From an uncultured Clostridia bacterium (GTDB lineage: Bacteria > Bacillota > Clostridia > Oscillospirales > CAG-382): a stretch of 52,261 nt of DNA. The notes beneath the pieces are model-generated. The model did not search any database and was not told where the DNA came from. It saw only the letters and a program-made list of their open reading frames with translations. The position numbers and the translations under genes are program-made. The stretch spans positions 1-52,261 of the forward strand of contig CALWBE010000061.1 of NCBI GenBank assembly GCA_944375955.1. Direction: 5' to 3'. Shown in pieces: positions 9,501 through 18,058 of this stretch (its first letter is position 1; every line of letters begins with the position of its first letter).

Positions 9501-12500
9501 GGCGGAACAGTTGTTTTTGAAAATGCATTTACCAACAGAGGCGGCAGCCGCGGTATACATATAAGCTCTCCTACTACGATATCCAATACGTTTACCGAGG
9601 ATGTAACAATTGTCTTGGATAACCCAGAAATAGATACAAATATATACTGGGGTGTCGCAAAGGAAGGCGCAGCTGTTAACTTTGGAAAGAACTTGAATTT
9701 TATAGTAAAACAGGCAAACGTTATTGACAACAGAACTTTCTCATCTTACGGACCTATAAATGTGTCCGGAGGTTTCCAGCTTATCACTAATCTTAATACT
9801 GCATGGAAACTTAACAATACAGATACCGCTATTGCAAATATCCCTTCAAACATAGCTGCGGCAGGCGGCAAATGGATTATAAAAGTAGATTCTGGTGACG
9901 TATTTATCTCTGTTACGGAAACTGCAGGTACATATACTGTTGCGGAAGGTCTTGTAGCAGTAGCGTCTGATGAAGCGACAGGCGCTTCGGTTGTATCAAA
10001 GAATGGAATCTTAACTTTGCCGGCAGGTACATATACTGTAACAAGCGTTCCTGAGTCCGAGATTACAGATGTTGAAGTGACAGTTACCTTTGACGGAGAG
10101 AGTGACGGAAACACATATCTCAAAGGCTATTCAATGTTACTCCCGTCACGCAGCGATACTCTGTTTGAAGAGTTTGTAGGCTGGACATACGGCGGACAAA
10201 ACTATAATGCAGGCGATCTGTTTATGATTCCGGAGGATGCCGCAAGTATAGATTTCGTTTCCGTATGGAACACGTTTGAGGATACAGCGGTAGTATATAT
10301 AGACGCTGAAAACGGCATCGACACTAATGACGGAGCAACCCCCGAGACTGCGGTGGGTACAATTTCAAAAGCTGTTGAGCTTGTTTCTGCAAAGTCTGAG
10401 TCTATAAAGAAAGTTGCTATTATAGGAACTCTACAGCATAACGGCTATATGCCGCAGCATGACTGCGAAATCATTTATACAGGCGATGGGTCAGGGAACT
10501 CAGTCTTTGATCTTAGCAATGACTATATTCACCTTCACGGACCTACAAAATTTGAGAATATCAAGATAGTTTCAACTACTACAGAAAATGGCAAATATCT
10601 TGATACCGACGGAAATCCGCTTGTTATGGGTGAAGGAATTACTACAGACGCTCCTAAGAACATACCTCTCAGAATCGGTGTAAGCGGATACAGCACTATC
10701 GGAGACAGAGAAGCACCTGTTGATGTTGAAATATACAGCGGACAATACAATAATATCGACGTAGGAGCATACTATATCGACGCAGGAAATGAAGAAAAGA
10801 GTAAGACTCCGGGCGGAACGATCACAGTAAACGGCGGTATAATTACAGCTATCAATTTCATGTCCGACGGATGGCTTGACAGCCATGTTGGAAGTACCTG
10901 GACGGATGATGTAAAAGTTGTTGTAAACGGCGGAAATGTCGGCAACATTACGGTCAATACCGGAGCAAGAGGCGCAACGTTTGAAAAGACTGTACAGATC
11001 CTTGTAAATAATGGTATAAGCACTGTGCTCCCTGCTTCAATAACAGCAGGCGAAGGCGCATGGATCATTTCAGCGGCAGAAGCTGAAGGCTGCAGCCTTG
11101 AACTTACCGAAACACCCGGTGTGTTTAAAGTAAACGGCACAAAGGCTGCTTTTGCCGAGGCAGAAGGAAAGCAGTATGCTTCCATGGAAGGATATCTTAC
11201 GCTTCCTGCCGGAAAATATGAGGTAGAATTTGTGGATACTATCTACTATATCAACAGCGGTGACAAGATCACGGTATATAATCCCTGCAGCATAGATCTT
11301 TCTGCTGAAAAGCATGCAAATAAAGACGGTAAAGTATTTATCGGCTGGACGAAGAACGGCGAACCCGCAGAGCTTAACGGTACATATACGGCAGGCGACA
11401 TTCTTGAAGCTCAGTATATAGATTATGCGGCTTACGATGAGTCAGCAGGTACAGGTGACTTCTTTATTAAGGGCGCGCAGATCAGAACCGAAGGTGTACA
11501 GGGACTCCGCTTTATCGTAGAAAAGAAAGACGCTTTCTATGATCAGCTTCCTAATGCCGGCGAGTTCGGAACTATAGTTCTTCCCACAGAATATACATGG
11601 GGTCGTGATATTTTCATCGATCAGCCTGTAATAAGAGAATGGCAGTGGGATGCAGAAACAAAAATGAACTTTACTCCTAAGACGAATAACGGTTATACTC
11701 CTGCAACTGTAGTCGGAGAAAAACTGTTTGCTGAAACAGAAGACGGAGTACAGTACACTTTGTGTATCACAGATATTACAGAGGAAAAATATTACAGATA
11801 TTATACCGTAAAAGGATATATCAAGTATACTGACCTTAACGGAATAGATCAGGTATTCTACAGCGAATACTATCAGACAAACCTTTACAGCGTTGCTCTT
11901 GAAGCTCTTGAAGCCGGCGAGCAACCCGCATCTACATTTGAGGCAATCAAAAACTATGTGGAAGTTACCCGCAAAGACGAGTATATGACAGAAAACTATG
12001 ACAACAGAACTCTTTTGTCAGGTTATCCTACAACTGCAGATACCGATCCTAACCATGCAATGTATGCGCTTCAAAACGGCATTAAGGTAAGAGAAGTTAC
12101 AATTGATACAGGCAAGGGAGAAAGAGATCCTGTTGAGATAGTACATTTTGCGGATACTCATCTTAACTATATAAATGAAAAAGATTTGGAAATCGGCGAT
12201 ATAAATACTCTTTCGACCTACCGCGGAAGAAGCTGGCTGAGAGACGGAGCTTCTGTTCTGAATATAAGCAGAATGATGGAATATGCAAGCTTCTTTGATA
12301 AGACAGTTATCACGGGAGATATCATGGATTACTTCTCATGGGGCTGTGCTGAGATAATGCAGAAAATGATCGTTGATGTTGATCCTGACGCACTGCTTGC
12401 AATAGGAAATCATGAGCCTGCAGAACTTATGCAGAACGATATAGCAGGTCTTACAAATAAATATACTCTTGAAGAGAGATATGAAAGACTTGCTACATTC

Positions 12501-13025
12501 TGGCCGCATGATCTTAAATACTATTCTGAAATTATACAAAATGACGACGGAATAGATATGGCTATGCTTGTTGTTCTTGACAATCAGCGCGATAAATACT
12601 GGGCAGAGCAGTATGAGCCGTTTGCAGCTGATATAGCGCTTGCAAGAGAGCTTGATATCCCGATCCTTATATTCCAGCATGACCCGATATGCACAAAGAA
12701 CCCGAATGAAACTGATGTAATGTGGTTCTATGAAAAGGGCGATTACGCGACCGGCAACAATAACTTCTCGGCTAAATTTGCGGGAAGCAATGAAAATGAC
12801 GCCGATACAATGGCGGTATATAACCTTATAGTACGCAACTCGGATGTTATTAAGGGAGTATTCTGCGGACACTGGCATAATCATATGTATACAGAGATTT
12901 ACGCTCAGAATGCAGATGGTACCTTTAAGACGGACGATAGCGGAGAACAGGTAATTATACCTCAGTATATCGTAACTGCAAATGCATACGGCAGCGGAAA
13001 TGCTATAAAGATTACAATTAAGTAA
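6501..13025 (+). CDS. Giant secreted repeat protein with C-terminal calcineurin-like metallophosphoesterase
   Basis: The 2174-residue protein has a signal peptide (about 1-29). It then has four large related units beginning near residues 37, 425, 812 and 1266, each opening with a YY-x-FGG-x-GDG-x-SPETP-like segment. The units run through beta-solenoid-like sequence (NITV-x-GG, VEINGG types) and close with a short GW-containing module resembling Listeria-Bacteroides repeats. A further domain spans about 1650-1815. The C-terminal part (about 1870-2174) is a calcineurin-like phosphoesterase with all expected metal ligands visible: D1885-x-H1887, GD1940-x-x-D, GN1970-H1971-E, H2060 and GH2124-x-H2126. 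No SLH, LPXTG or membrane anchor is seen, so release or non-covalent wall binding is likely. Extracellular phosphate ester, nucleotide or phospholipid hydrolysis is inferred. The substrate cannot be read from sequence. Confidence 0.85.
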   Translation: MRQNFSKVLSVLLSLVMLVSACGITAFGNDGEAAAVYYAQFGGTGDGRSESAPGSLSAVINSINADGYSLGDTVNVMLMKSANEPTDGKWDSAADSVWLQYNGIANHTATVVYKSYDSENKSSIAFENVWAESGAGNHMIIMGPSVFDGVRIIDNRSDNYTREIMAQNYDLTIKNCEIVKIRKADNYAFNDWNGIIMGGANRGGVGTLGTGGRVVIENTRGAYNIAVSGYGDSASQACMTISGDMGVKLGSSSFGSVTVDGAKAGVTTAFGGNVNIVLNGTTLKNIATNNTPNISGMYQLIKNGNVTIENDSVSDSVAADKKYILTVADGTALDVTDVAGTYSVEGSMAYAVSADGLTAWYGADTLTIEAPGTYSVGAASDMDSLKAALPVPEAPEGKIFAGWQDMGTKLIAAFRDKTDEGSGEYYVQFGADGDGSSPETPAGALVNVINDINTKYGAGDNVVIYVMTSEGEPTDNKWDSADDSVWLQYNGIASHTAKITYTSYDVADIASIAFENVWADVTYGNHLFIKGPTVFENIRIIDNRSDGATRDIYAQGYDLEFRNVSIVKVPKSKGYEFTTWLGHLFAGGYGSTWGNPGGTLTVDDPSYIYDINAGGWSTKADNAPTEDVNINISGDSAVPELKLDSIQASSGAFCTTFGKNVNIVLNGVTVNNYKTNNTPVINGAYQIIYNNGASIASDNVSGVVTADKYIITSGEGGTLNVTENAGIYSVSSDLKYAYAYDREGNGNTIYYGEGTLTVGQPGNYTVKYVSSLYEITEKAPAESGYMFDEWIDNGDGTMTASFVETGAREKDYYVKYGGTGNGKSPETPAATVADVVNTINNVDCLTKGDVANVYIMQSDDWDYGKGTLMVGNNGSNNAPEHHITTWGPGSAYFGYQATLNVTSYDPENPSYLAATPKLGDNNRMIIGGPTNFSNIYIVDMRYGYRELATNGYDVIFGEGTIFAHTNCDEYGSYKAWDGVINSAGTSNICVGNAYTANNGAGGTVVFENAFTNRGGSRGIHISSPTTISNTFTEDVTIVLDNPEIDTNIYWGVAKEGAAVNFGKNLNFIVKQANVIDNRTFSSYGPINVSGGFQLITNLNTAWKLNNTDTAIANIPSNIAAAGGKWIIKVDSGDVFISVTETAGTYTVAEGLVAVASDEATGASVVSKNGILTLPAGTYTVTSVPESEITDVEVTVTFDGESDGNTYLKGYSMLLPSRSDTLFEEFVGWTYGGQNYNAGDLFMIPEDAASIDFVSVWNTFEDTAVVYIDAENGIDTNDGATPETAVGTISKAVELVSAKSESIKKVAIIGTLQHNGYMPQHDCEIIYTGDGSGNSVFDLSNDYIHLHGPTKFENIKIVSTTTENGKYLDTDGNPLVMGEGITTDAPKNIPLRIGVSGYSTIGDREAPVDVEIYSGQYNNIDVGAYYIDAGNEEKSKTPGGTITVNGGIITAINFMSDGWLDSHVGSTWTDDVKVVVNGGNVGNITVNTGARGATFEKTVQILVNNGISTVLPASITAGEGAWIISAAEAEGCSLELTETPGVFKVNGTKAAFAEAEGKQYASMEGYLTLPAGKYEVEFVDTIYYINSGDKITVYNPCSIDLSAEKHANKDGKVFIGWTKNGEPAELNGTYTAGDILEAQYIDYAAYDESAGTGDFFIKGAQIRTEGVQGLRFIVEKKDAFYDQLPNAGEFGTIVLPTEYTWGRDIFIDQPVIREWQWDAETKMNFTPKTNNGYTPATVVGEKLFAETEDGVQYTLCITDITEEKYYRYYTVKGYIKYTDLNGIDQVFYSEYYQTNLYSVALEALEAGEQPASTFEAIKNYVEVTRKDEYMTENYDNRTLLSGYPTTADTDPNHAMYALQNGIKVREVTIDTGKGERDPVEIVHFADTHLNYINEKDLEIGDINTLSTYRGRSWLRDGASVLNISRMMEYASFFDKTVITGDIMDYFSWGCAEIMQKMIVDVDPDALLAIGNHEPAELMQNDIAGLTNKYTLEERYERLATFWPHDLKYYSEIIQNDDGIDMAMLVVLDNQRDKYWAEQYEPFAADIALARELDIPILIFQHDPICTKNPNETDVMWFYEKGDYATGNNNFSAKFAGSNENDADTMAVYNLIVRNSDVIKGVFCGHWHNHMYTEIYAQNADGTFKTDDSGEQVIIPQYIVTANAYGSGNAIKITIK

Positions 13026-13070
13026 TTTTACTTAAAGCTTAAATTTAAAAACAGAACGATTAAATGAAAT

Positions 13071-13124
13071 GCCCCCGGATGAAGATCTTAAAAATAAGAT
13101 AGGTTCTGAATTCGGGGGCGTTTT
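13071..13124 (+). terminator. Intrinsic terminator after the giant protein gene
   Basis: GCCCCCG (from 13071) pairs with CGGGGGC (ending 13119) across a loop of about 35 bases that could fold further, and is followed by GTTTT. It separates the giant gene from the EEP-family gene. Confidence 0.7.
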
Positions 13125-13186
13125 AAAGTTAAAATAGTATAAAAAATATAAAGCAAACAAACTTAATATCGGAGAAGTACGGAAAA

Positions 13187-13966
13187 ATGAGAATAATGAC
13201 TAACAATATTTGGGGAGATTATTTCGGCAATCCGGTATCTGTTCGTGAAGATGGATTATATGATTGTTATATGAAATACATGCCGGATATTTTAGGTTTT
13301 CAGGAAGCGACAAAAAACTGGCATAACAGCAAACTCTTTTCGGAATTATCAGAGAATTATGAATTTGTCGGAACAGAATTTTTCGGATGCAAAAATTATG
13401 TGCCGCTTGTATATAAAAAATCATCAGGCGTGAATCTTATGGCAAAAGGATACGAAATGCTTTCCGAAACTCCGGACGAATCAAAAGCTATCACTTGGGC
13501 GGTTCTTCAAAAACCGCAAACAGGTGCCGGTATTGCTGTATGCAATACGCATTTTTGGTGGAAGTCGGGAAAAGAACATGATGAGATACGTGAAAAAAAC
13601 GCTTTGCAGCTTTCATCACTTATGAAATATCTTTATTCAAGATATTCTTTTCCGGTTATTGCTTTCGGAGATATGAACTGTACGGAATCATCCGGTGTAT
13701 TTAAAATTTATTCTGAAAACGGAATAATGCCCCTTCGCGGTATTGCCGATGAAAAAAGCAACGTAAGCTCACATCACGGAGATCCTCTGAAGGGCGAAGA
13801 CGGAAAGTATCATGGCAAAAAAACTTCTGATGACTACACACATTCTATAGATCATATAATAGGACTTGGAAAAGATATTAAGGTAAAAAGTTATATAATA
13901 GTTGAAGATGAAAGCGTTCTTGACGCTACCGATCATTCTCCTGTATATGCTGATATAGTGCTATAA
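13187..13966 (+). CDS. Endonuclease/exonuclease/phosphatase (EEP) family hydrolase
   Basis: The 259-residue protein is a single EEP domain of normal size. N7 (in NNIWGD), E40 (in GFQE), D162 and N164 (in GDMN), and D249-H250 (in TDHSPVYADI) match the metal-binding and catalytic positions of the fold. Family members cleave phosphodiester or phosphate ester bonds in nucleic acids, sphingomyelin, inositol phosphates or nucleotides. There is no signal peptide, so it is probably cytoplasmic, unlike the secreted phosphoesterase encoded just upstream. GGAG at about 13171 serves ATG 13187. The gene stands alone between two terminators. The specific substrate is not identifiable. Confidence 0.82.
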   Translation: MRIMTNNIWGDYFGNPVSVREDGLYDCYMKYMPDILGFQEATKNWHNSKLFSELSENYEFVGTEFFGCKNYVPLVYKKSSGVNLMAKGYEMLSETPDESKAITWAVLQKPQTGAGIAVCNTHFWWKSGKEHDEIREKNALQLSSLMKYLYSRYSFPVIAFGDMNCTESSGVFKIYSENGIMPLRGIADEKSNVSSHHGDPLKGEDGKYHGKKTSDDYTHSIDHIIGLGKDIKVKSYIIVEDESVLDATDHSPVYADIVL

Positions 13967-13989
13967 TAAATCTTTATTATAAAAAATAT

Positions 13990-14039
13990 GACGGATACAG
14001 CTGTGCTTAATTGCATTTTATGTGTCCGTTATATTTTTT
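13990..14039 (+). terminator. Intrinsic terminator after the EEP gene
   Basis: ACGGATACA (from 13991) pairs, with one mismatch, with TGTGTCCGT (14021-14029), followed by TATATTTTTTA. Confidence 0.7.
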
Positions 14040-14145
14040 ATATTAAAGTAAAAAATCATCTGAAACTGCTGTGAAGTTTTTATTTAAATGTATATGCTTT
14101 TGCATATGAGAAGTTATAACGGCAGATAATAAAAATAACCGGATA

Positions 14146-14174
14146 TTGACTTTTTCATAAAAATAGTGCATAAT
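14146..14174 (+). promoter_or_regulatory. Promoter in the long leader of the RNase J gene
   Basis: TTGACT (14146-14151), a 17 bp spacer and CATAAT (14169-14174). It lies almost 400 bases upstream of the RNase J start, so it either drives a long leader or a separate small RNA. Confidence 0.6.
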
Positions 14175-14180
14175 ATATAT

Positions 14181-14282
14181 TAACATATGTTGTTCGTGAC
14201 CATATTGTATTTTTCCGAAAGAAGTCACATGTCTGCGGCAAAGATAAGTCCCGGTACCGTTTACGGGAGAAAACTTTTTTTG
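14181..14282 (+). ncRNA. Candidate small RNA or structured leader upstream of RNase J
   Basis: Downstream of the promoter, GTGAC (14196-14200) can pair with GTCAC (14224-14228). A second hairpin, TCCCG (14249-14253) with CGGGA (14264-14268), stands six bases before a run of seven T (14275-14281). Promoter, hairpin and terminator-like end at this spacing suggest a transcript of about 100 bases, but the T-run is further from the stem than is ideal. I do not recognise the sequence as any known riboswitch or small RNA family. It may instead be an attenuator in the RNase J leader. Confidence 0.35.
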
Positions 14283-14557
14283 TTCGCACGTGATTTTTGT
14301 CGGGTTTATTTTGTTTGCTCATTTCATTATTATTTGTGAAAATAATTAAAAAACTGTAAATAATAAAATAATACGGTTATGTTTTTTTAACGCGCTGTAT
14401 TAAATACGTTTTATTGAGAAAAATCATATTGTTTTTATAGAAGACGGATTTATATCGGCAGTTTTATTTTACATATGTTTTAAGTGATTTTGCAATACCG
14501 GTCCCATAGACATAAACCGGAATATTACTTTAAAAACAGGAAAGGGGAAATGCATAA
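14283..14557 (+). promoter_or_regulatory. Proximal leader of the RNase J gene
   Basis: This AT-rich stretch holds no gene. Close to the coding region, CCGGT (14498-14502) can pair with ACCGG (14516-14520), forming a hairpin about 20 bases before the AAAGGGG ribosome binding site (14541-14547). RNase J and RNase E genes are known to be autoregulated in some bacteria; regulation here is inference. Confidence 0.35.
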
Positions 14558-16249
14558 TTGGCAAAAACAAAAAAGAACACAAAGAAAGTAAATACCGAAA
14601 AAGTCAGAGTAATACCTCTCGGCGGTATCGGCGAGATAGGAAAAAATATAACTGTCGTAGAATATGGCGAAGATATAATCGTTATCGACTGCGGGCTCGG
14701 ATTTCCGGATGATGATATGCCTGGCATAGATCTTGTTATTCCGGATACGACTTATCTTGAAAAAAATGCTTCACGAGTAAAGGCTATGCTTATAACGCAC
14801 GGTCATGAGGACCATATCGGAGCTATACCCTATGTGTTGCGTGTATTGAATGTTCCGATATATGCGACGCGTCTTACATTAGGAATAATAGAGGGCAAGC
14901 TTGTAGAACACGGCATTGAGAAACAGGCAGATCTGCGCTGTGTAAATGCCGGAAGTACAGTAAAAATCGGAGCGTTTTCGGTGGAATTTATACACGTAAA
15001 TCATTCAATTGCCGACGCGTGCGCAATAGCCGTCACATGTCCGGCGGGAACTTTAATATTTACGGGGGATTTTAAGATAGATCTCACTCCGATACAAGGA
15101 GAACCTATAAACCTCACTCGTTTCGGAGAGCTTGGAAACCGCGGAGTGCTTGCCTTGCTGTGCGAGTCTACAAATGCTGAAAGACCGGGACATACGATGT
15201 CCGAGCGTAAGGTGGGAATATCGCTTGAAAATATATTCAGAGGCTGTGACAAAAGAATCGTTATTGCAACATTTTCGTCAAATGTACACCGAGTTCAGCA
15301 GATAATAAACTGCTCGGCAAAGTATGGAAGAAAGGTTGCCGTAACGGGGCGCAGCATGCTTAATATTGTTGATGTTGCAAAACGTCTCGGATATATGGAT
15401 ATACCTAAGGGTACGCTTATCGATATAAACGAAATAAAAAAATATAAACCGGAAGAAGTCACGCTTGTAACTACCGGAAGTCAGGGCGAACCGATGAGCG
15501 CACTTTATCGGATGGCGTATTCCGATCATGATAAGGTAACGCTTTCAGAAAGTGATCTTGTTGTAATTTCAGCTACGGCTATACCCGGAAATGAAAAGTT
15601 TGTTACAAATATAATAAATGAACTTTTAAAAAAGGGCGTTACGGTTCTTAACGACGCCGTTGCAGATGTTCATGTGTCTGGTCATGCTTGTCAGGAAGAT
15701 CTTAAAATGATGCATGTTCTTACACATCCGAGATATACAATTCCGATTCACGGAGAATATAAGCATCTAAAAGCTCATTATGAACTTGCTAAGGAGGTCG
15801 GTGAGGATCCTTCGCATATCCTTATTCCCGAAACGGGAAAAGTAATTGAAATATCCGAAGAGAAAATGGAAGTTGTCGGATCAGTTCCGTCCGGAAAGGT
15901 GCTTGTAGACGGATTCGGAGTCGGGGATGTAGGAAATATAGTTTTGAGAGACAGACGTCATCTTGCACTTGACGGATTAATAGTTGTAGTTGCCGCAGTC
16001 GATATAGATTCGGGTGAAATTTTATCCGGACCTGACATTGTTTCCCGTGGATTTGTCTATGTCAGAGAGGCTGAAGAACTCATGGATGAAGTCCGCGGAA
16101 TAGCGCATGACACGCTTCAGGAATGTCTTGACAAAAATATTAAAGAATGGAATTCAATAAAATCAAAAGTAAAAGATGAACTTACCGATTATCTATATGC
16201 TAAAACAAAACGCAAACCAATGATTCTACCGGTCATAATGAATTTGTAA
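14558..16249 (+). CDS. rnj: Ribonuclease J
   Basis: The 563-residue protein matches full-length RNase J. It has a metallo-beta-lactamase domain with the zinc motif HGHEDH (81-86), a beta-CASP insert, and a C-terminal domain of the type needed for dimerisation. RNase J combines 5'-3' exonuclease and endonuclease activity in mRNA turnover and rRNA maturation in Firmicutes. The start is TTG 14558, preceded by AAAGGGG with 10-base spacing; the nearby ATG at 14550 is in another frame. Only one copy is visible in the window, so J1 versus J2 cannot be decided. A long leader and a strong terminator make this a single-gene unit. Confidence 0.95.
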   Translation: MAKTKKNTKKVNTEKVRVIPLGGIGEIGKNITVVEYGEDIIVIDCGLGFPDDDMPGIDLVIPDTTYLEKNASRVKAMLITHGHEDHIGAIPYVLRVLNVPIYATRLTLGIIEGKLVEHGIEKQADLRCVNAGSTVKIGAFSVEFIHVNHSIADACAIAVTCPAGTLIFTGDFKIDLTPIQGEPINLTRFGELGNRGVLALLCESTNAERPGHTMSERKVGISLENIFRGCDKRIVIATFSSNVHRVQQIINCSAKYGRKVAVTGRSMLNIVDVAKRLGYMDIPKGTLIDINEIKKYKPEEVTLVTTGSQGEPMSALYRMAYSDHDKVTLSESDLVVISATAIPGNEKFVTNIINELLKKGVTVLNDAVADVHVSGHACQEDLKMMHVLTHPRYTIPIHGEYKHLKAHYELAKEVGEDPSHILIPETGKVIEISEEKMEVVGSVPSGKVLVDGFGVGDVGNIVLRDRRHLALDGLIVVVAAVDIDSGEILSGPDIVSRGFVYVREAEELMDEVRGIAHDTLQECLDKNIKEWNSIKSKVKDELTDYLYAKTKRKPMILPVIMNL

Positions 16250-16256
16250 AAAAATA

Positions 16257-16297
16257 CCGCGGCTTTAAAATAATTGTTTAAAGCCGCGGATTTTTTA
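16257..16297 (+). terminator. Strong intrinsic terminator after rnj
   Basis: A perfect 13 bp stem, CCGCGGCTTTAAA (16257-16269) with TTTAAAGCCGCGG (16277-16289), has a 7-base loop and is followed by ATTTTTTA. Confidence 0.95.
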
Positions 16298-16423
16298 TTT
16301 TCGGATCTTGCAATATGCCGGGTATTTTTATATAAATAAAGTAAATTAAGACTTACAAAATATCTCAAAAAATTATAAAGACAGTTAAGGTTTTGATATA
16401 TATAACAAAAATAAAAAATTTAC

Positions 16424-16452
16424 TTGAATTTATAAATGCCGTGTAGTATACT
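16424..16452 (+). promoter_or_regulatory. Promoter of the CPA2 antiporter gene
   Basis: TTGAAT (16424-16429), a 17 bp spacer and TATACT (16447-16452), giving a leader of about 30 bases. Confidence 0.7.
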
Positions 16453-16488
16453 AATATCTGTCAGAATTTCAGAAAGAAGAATGATTAT

Positions 16489-17784
16489 ATGAATATTTTA
16501 CTGTCAGTATCAATCGCATTGCTTGCAGGACTCATGATGACAAGAGTTTTCAAACCGTTAAGGCTTCCGTCAGTAACGGCATATCTTATAGCCGGAATAC
16601 TTGTAGGTCCTTATTGCCTTGGCGAATTAAATATAGGCGGGCTCGGCTTTACCTCTGCTGAAGCTGTTGACAGCCTGTCACTTATTTCGGAAGTGGCTCT
16701 TGGATTTATAGCCTTTTCGATAGGAAATGAATTCCGTTTAAACGATCTTAAAAACACGGGCAAACAAGCTTTGGTAATAGGCGTTTTTCAGGCGCTTGCT
16801 GCAACGCTTATGGTAGATGCCGCACTTTTCGGACTGCATCTTTTGATGCCTGATAAGCTCTCTCTTCCTCAGGTTATAACTCTCGGAGCAATAGCTACTG
16901 CCACGGCTCCTGCCGCAACGCTTATGGTAGTTCGCCAATATAAGGCAAAAGGACCTCTTACAAGTCTTTTGCTGCCTATCGTAGCGCTTGACGACGCGGT
17001 CGGACTTATTGTTTTTGCCGTTTCGTTCGGAATCGCAAAAACTCTCGTAACCGGTACTGTCGACCTTATCTCAATACTTATAAATCCGCTTATAGAAATA
17101 GTTTGTTCGCTTATACTCGGCGCCGTTATGGGATGGATATTAACACAGCTTGAAAAGCTTTTCAATTCGAATACAAACCGCCTTAATATGACAATTGCTG
17201 TTGTTTTTGTTACGGTGTCGCTCGCTATGCTCAGCTTTGATATAGGTCCTGTACATATAAGCTTTTCTTCATTGTTAGTATGTATGATGTTAGGTACTGT
17301 ATTTTGTAATATATGTTCTTTGTCGCAAGATCTTATGTCGGCGGCTGATAAGTGGACATCTCCCCTTTTTGCCGTGTTCTTTGTCGTAAGCGGAGCTGCA
17401 CTTGAACTTAAGGTATTTTCCGACTGGGCTATAGTTTTAATAGGCGCGGTGTATATAATTTCCCGCTCTGCCGGAAAGTACGCCGGAGCATATGTAAGCT
17501 CGAAGGCTGTAAAATGTTCTTCGAATATATGCAGATACCTTGGAATAACACTGCTTCCTCAGGCAGGTGTTGCACTCGGCATGTGCACTACCGCAATGCA
17601 GCTCGGCGAAGCCGGCAATCTTATAAGAAATATCACCCTTTTCGCAGTGCTTGTGTATGAAATAATAGGTCCTATGCTTACAAAATTGGCATTGACTGCT
17701 GCGGGAGATATTCAGCCTATGTCTGATGATGTAAAAATGCGCCGCCAGAAGAAACTTGAAGCCGTTCAGAAAACCAAAAGCTGA
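16489..17784 (+). CDS. CPA2-family cation/proton antiporter (Na+/H+ exchanger domain)
   Basis: The 431-residue integral membrane protein has about 12 hydrophobic segments. Typical CPA2 motifs are visible: the N-terminal LPSVTAYLIAGILVGP segment and ALDDAVGLIVFA, whose paired aspartates are the ion-binding residues in electrogenic antiporters. It has no C-terminal RCK/TrkA-N domain, unlike KefB/KefC, so it is the transporter core alone. It probably exchanges Na+ or K+ for H+ at the cytoplasmic membrane. It has its own promoter and lies between the rnj terminator and the next promoter. Confidence 0.88.
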   Translation: MNILLSVSIALLAGLMMTRVFKPLRLPSVTAYLIAGILVGPYCLGELNIGGLGFTSAEAVDSLSLISEVALGFIAFSIGNEFRLNDLKNTGKQALVIGVFQALAATLMVDAALFGLHLLMPDKLSLPQVITLGAIATATAPAATLMVVRQYKAKGPLTSLLLPIVALDDAVGLIVFAVSFGIAKTLVTGTVDLISILINPLIEIVCSLILGAVMGWILTQLEKLFNSNTNRLNMTIAVVFVTVSLAMLSFDIGPVHISFSSLLVCMMLGTVFCNICSLSQDLMSAADKWTSPLFAVFFVVSGAALELKVFSDWAIVLIGAVYIISRSAGKYAGAYVSSKAVKCSSNICRYLGITLLPQAGVALGMCTTAMQLGEAGNLIRNITLFAVLVYEIIGPMLTKLALTAAGDIQPMSDDVKMRRQKKLEAVQKTKS

Positions 17785-17919
17785 TCTCTGTATATTCCGG
17801 AGCGAGATTTCTTAAAATTCCCTAATGACAAAGCATTAAAACAGCATATACCGAAACTTTAAAATAAATTAACGCAATAGATTTATAATGTTGCCGCAAT
17901 ATATGAAATGTTTACAAAG

Positions 17920-17948
17920 TTGTGTATAAATTGCCTGTAAATTATACT
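17920..17948 (+). promoter_or_regulatory. Putative promoter of the PsbP-like lipoprotein gene
   Basis: TTGTGT (17920-17925), a 17 bp spacer and TATACT (17943-17948), about 110 bases before the start codon. The rest of the 274 bp gap is AT-rich, without other features I can name. Confidence 0.45.
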
Positions 17949-18058
17949 ATAATATATAATGTATGTTTATAATTTATAAGTTTTTTAAACGAATATTTAA
18001 ATAAACGGTATTGTAATTTTAAGAGATATTTATTATCGAAAGGTACGGTCGTTATACG

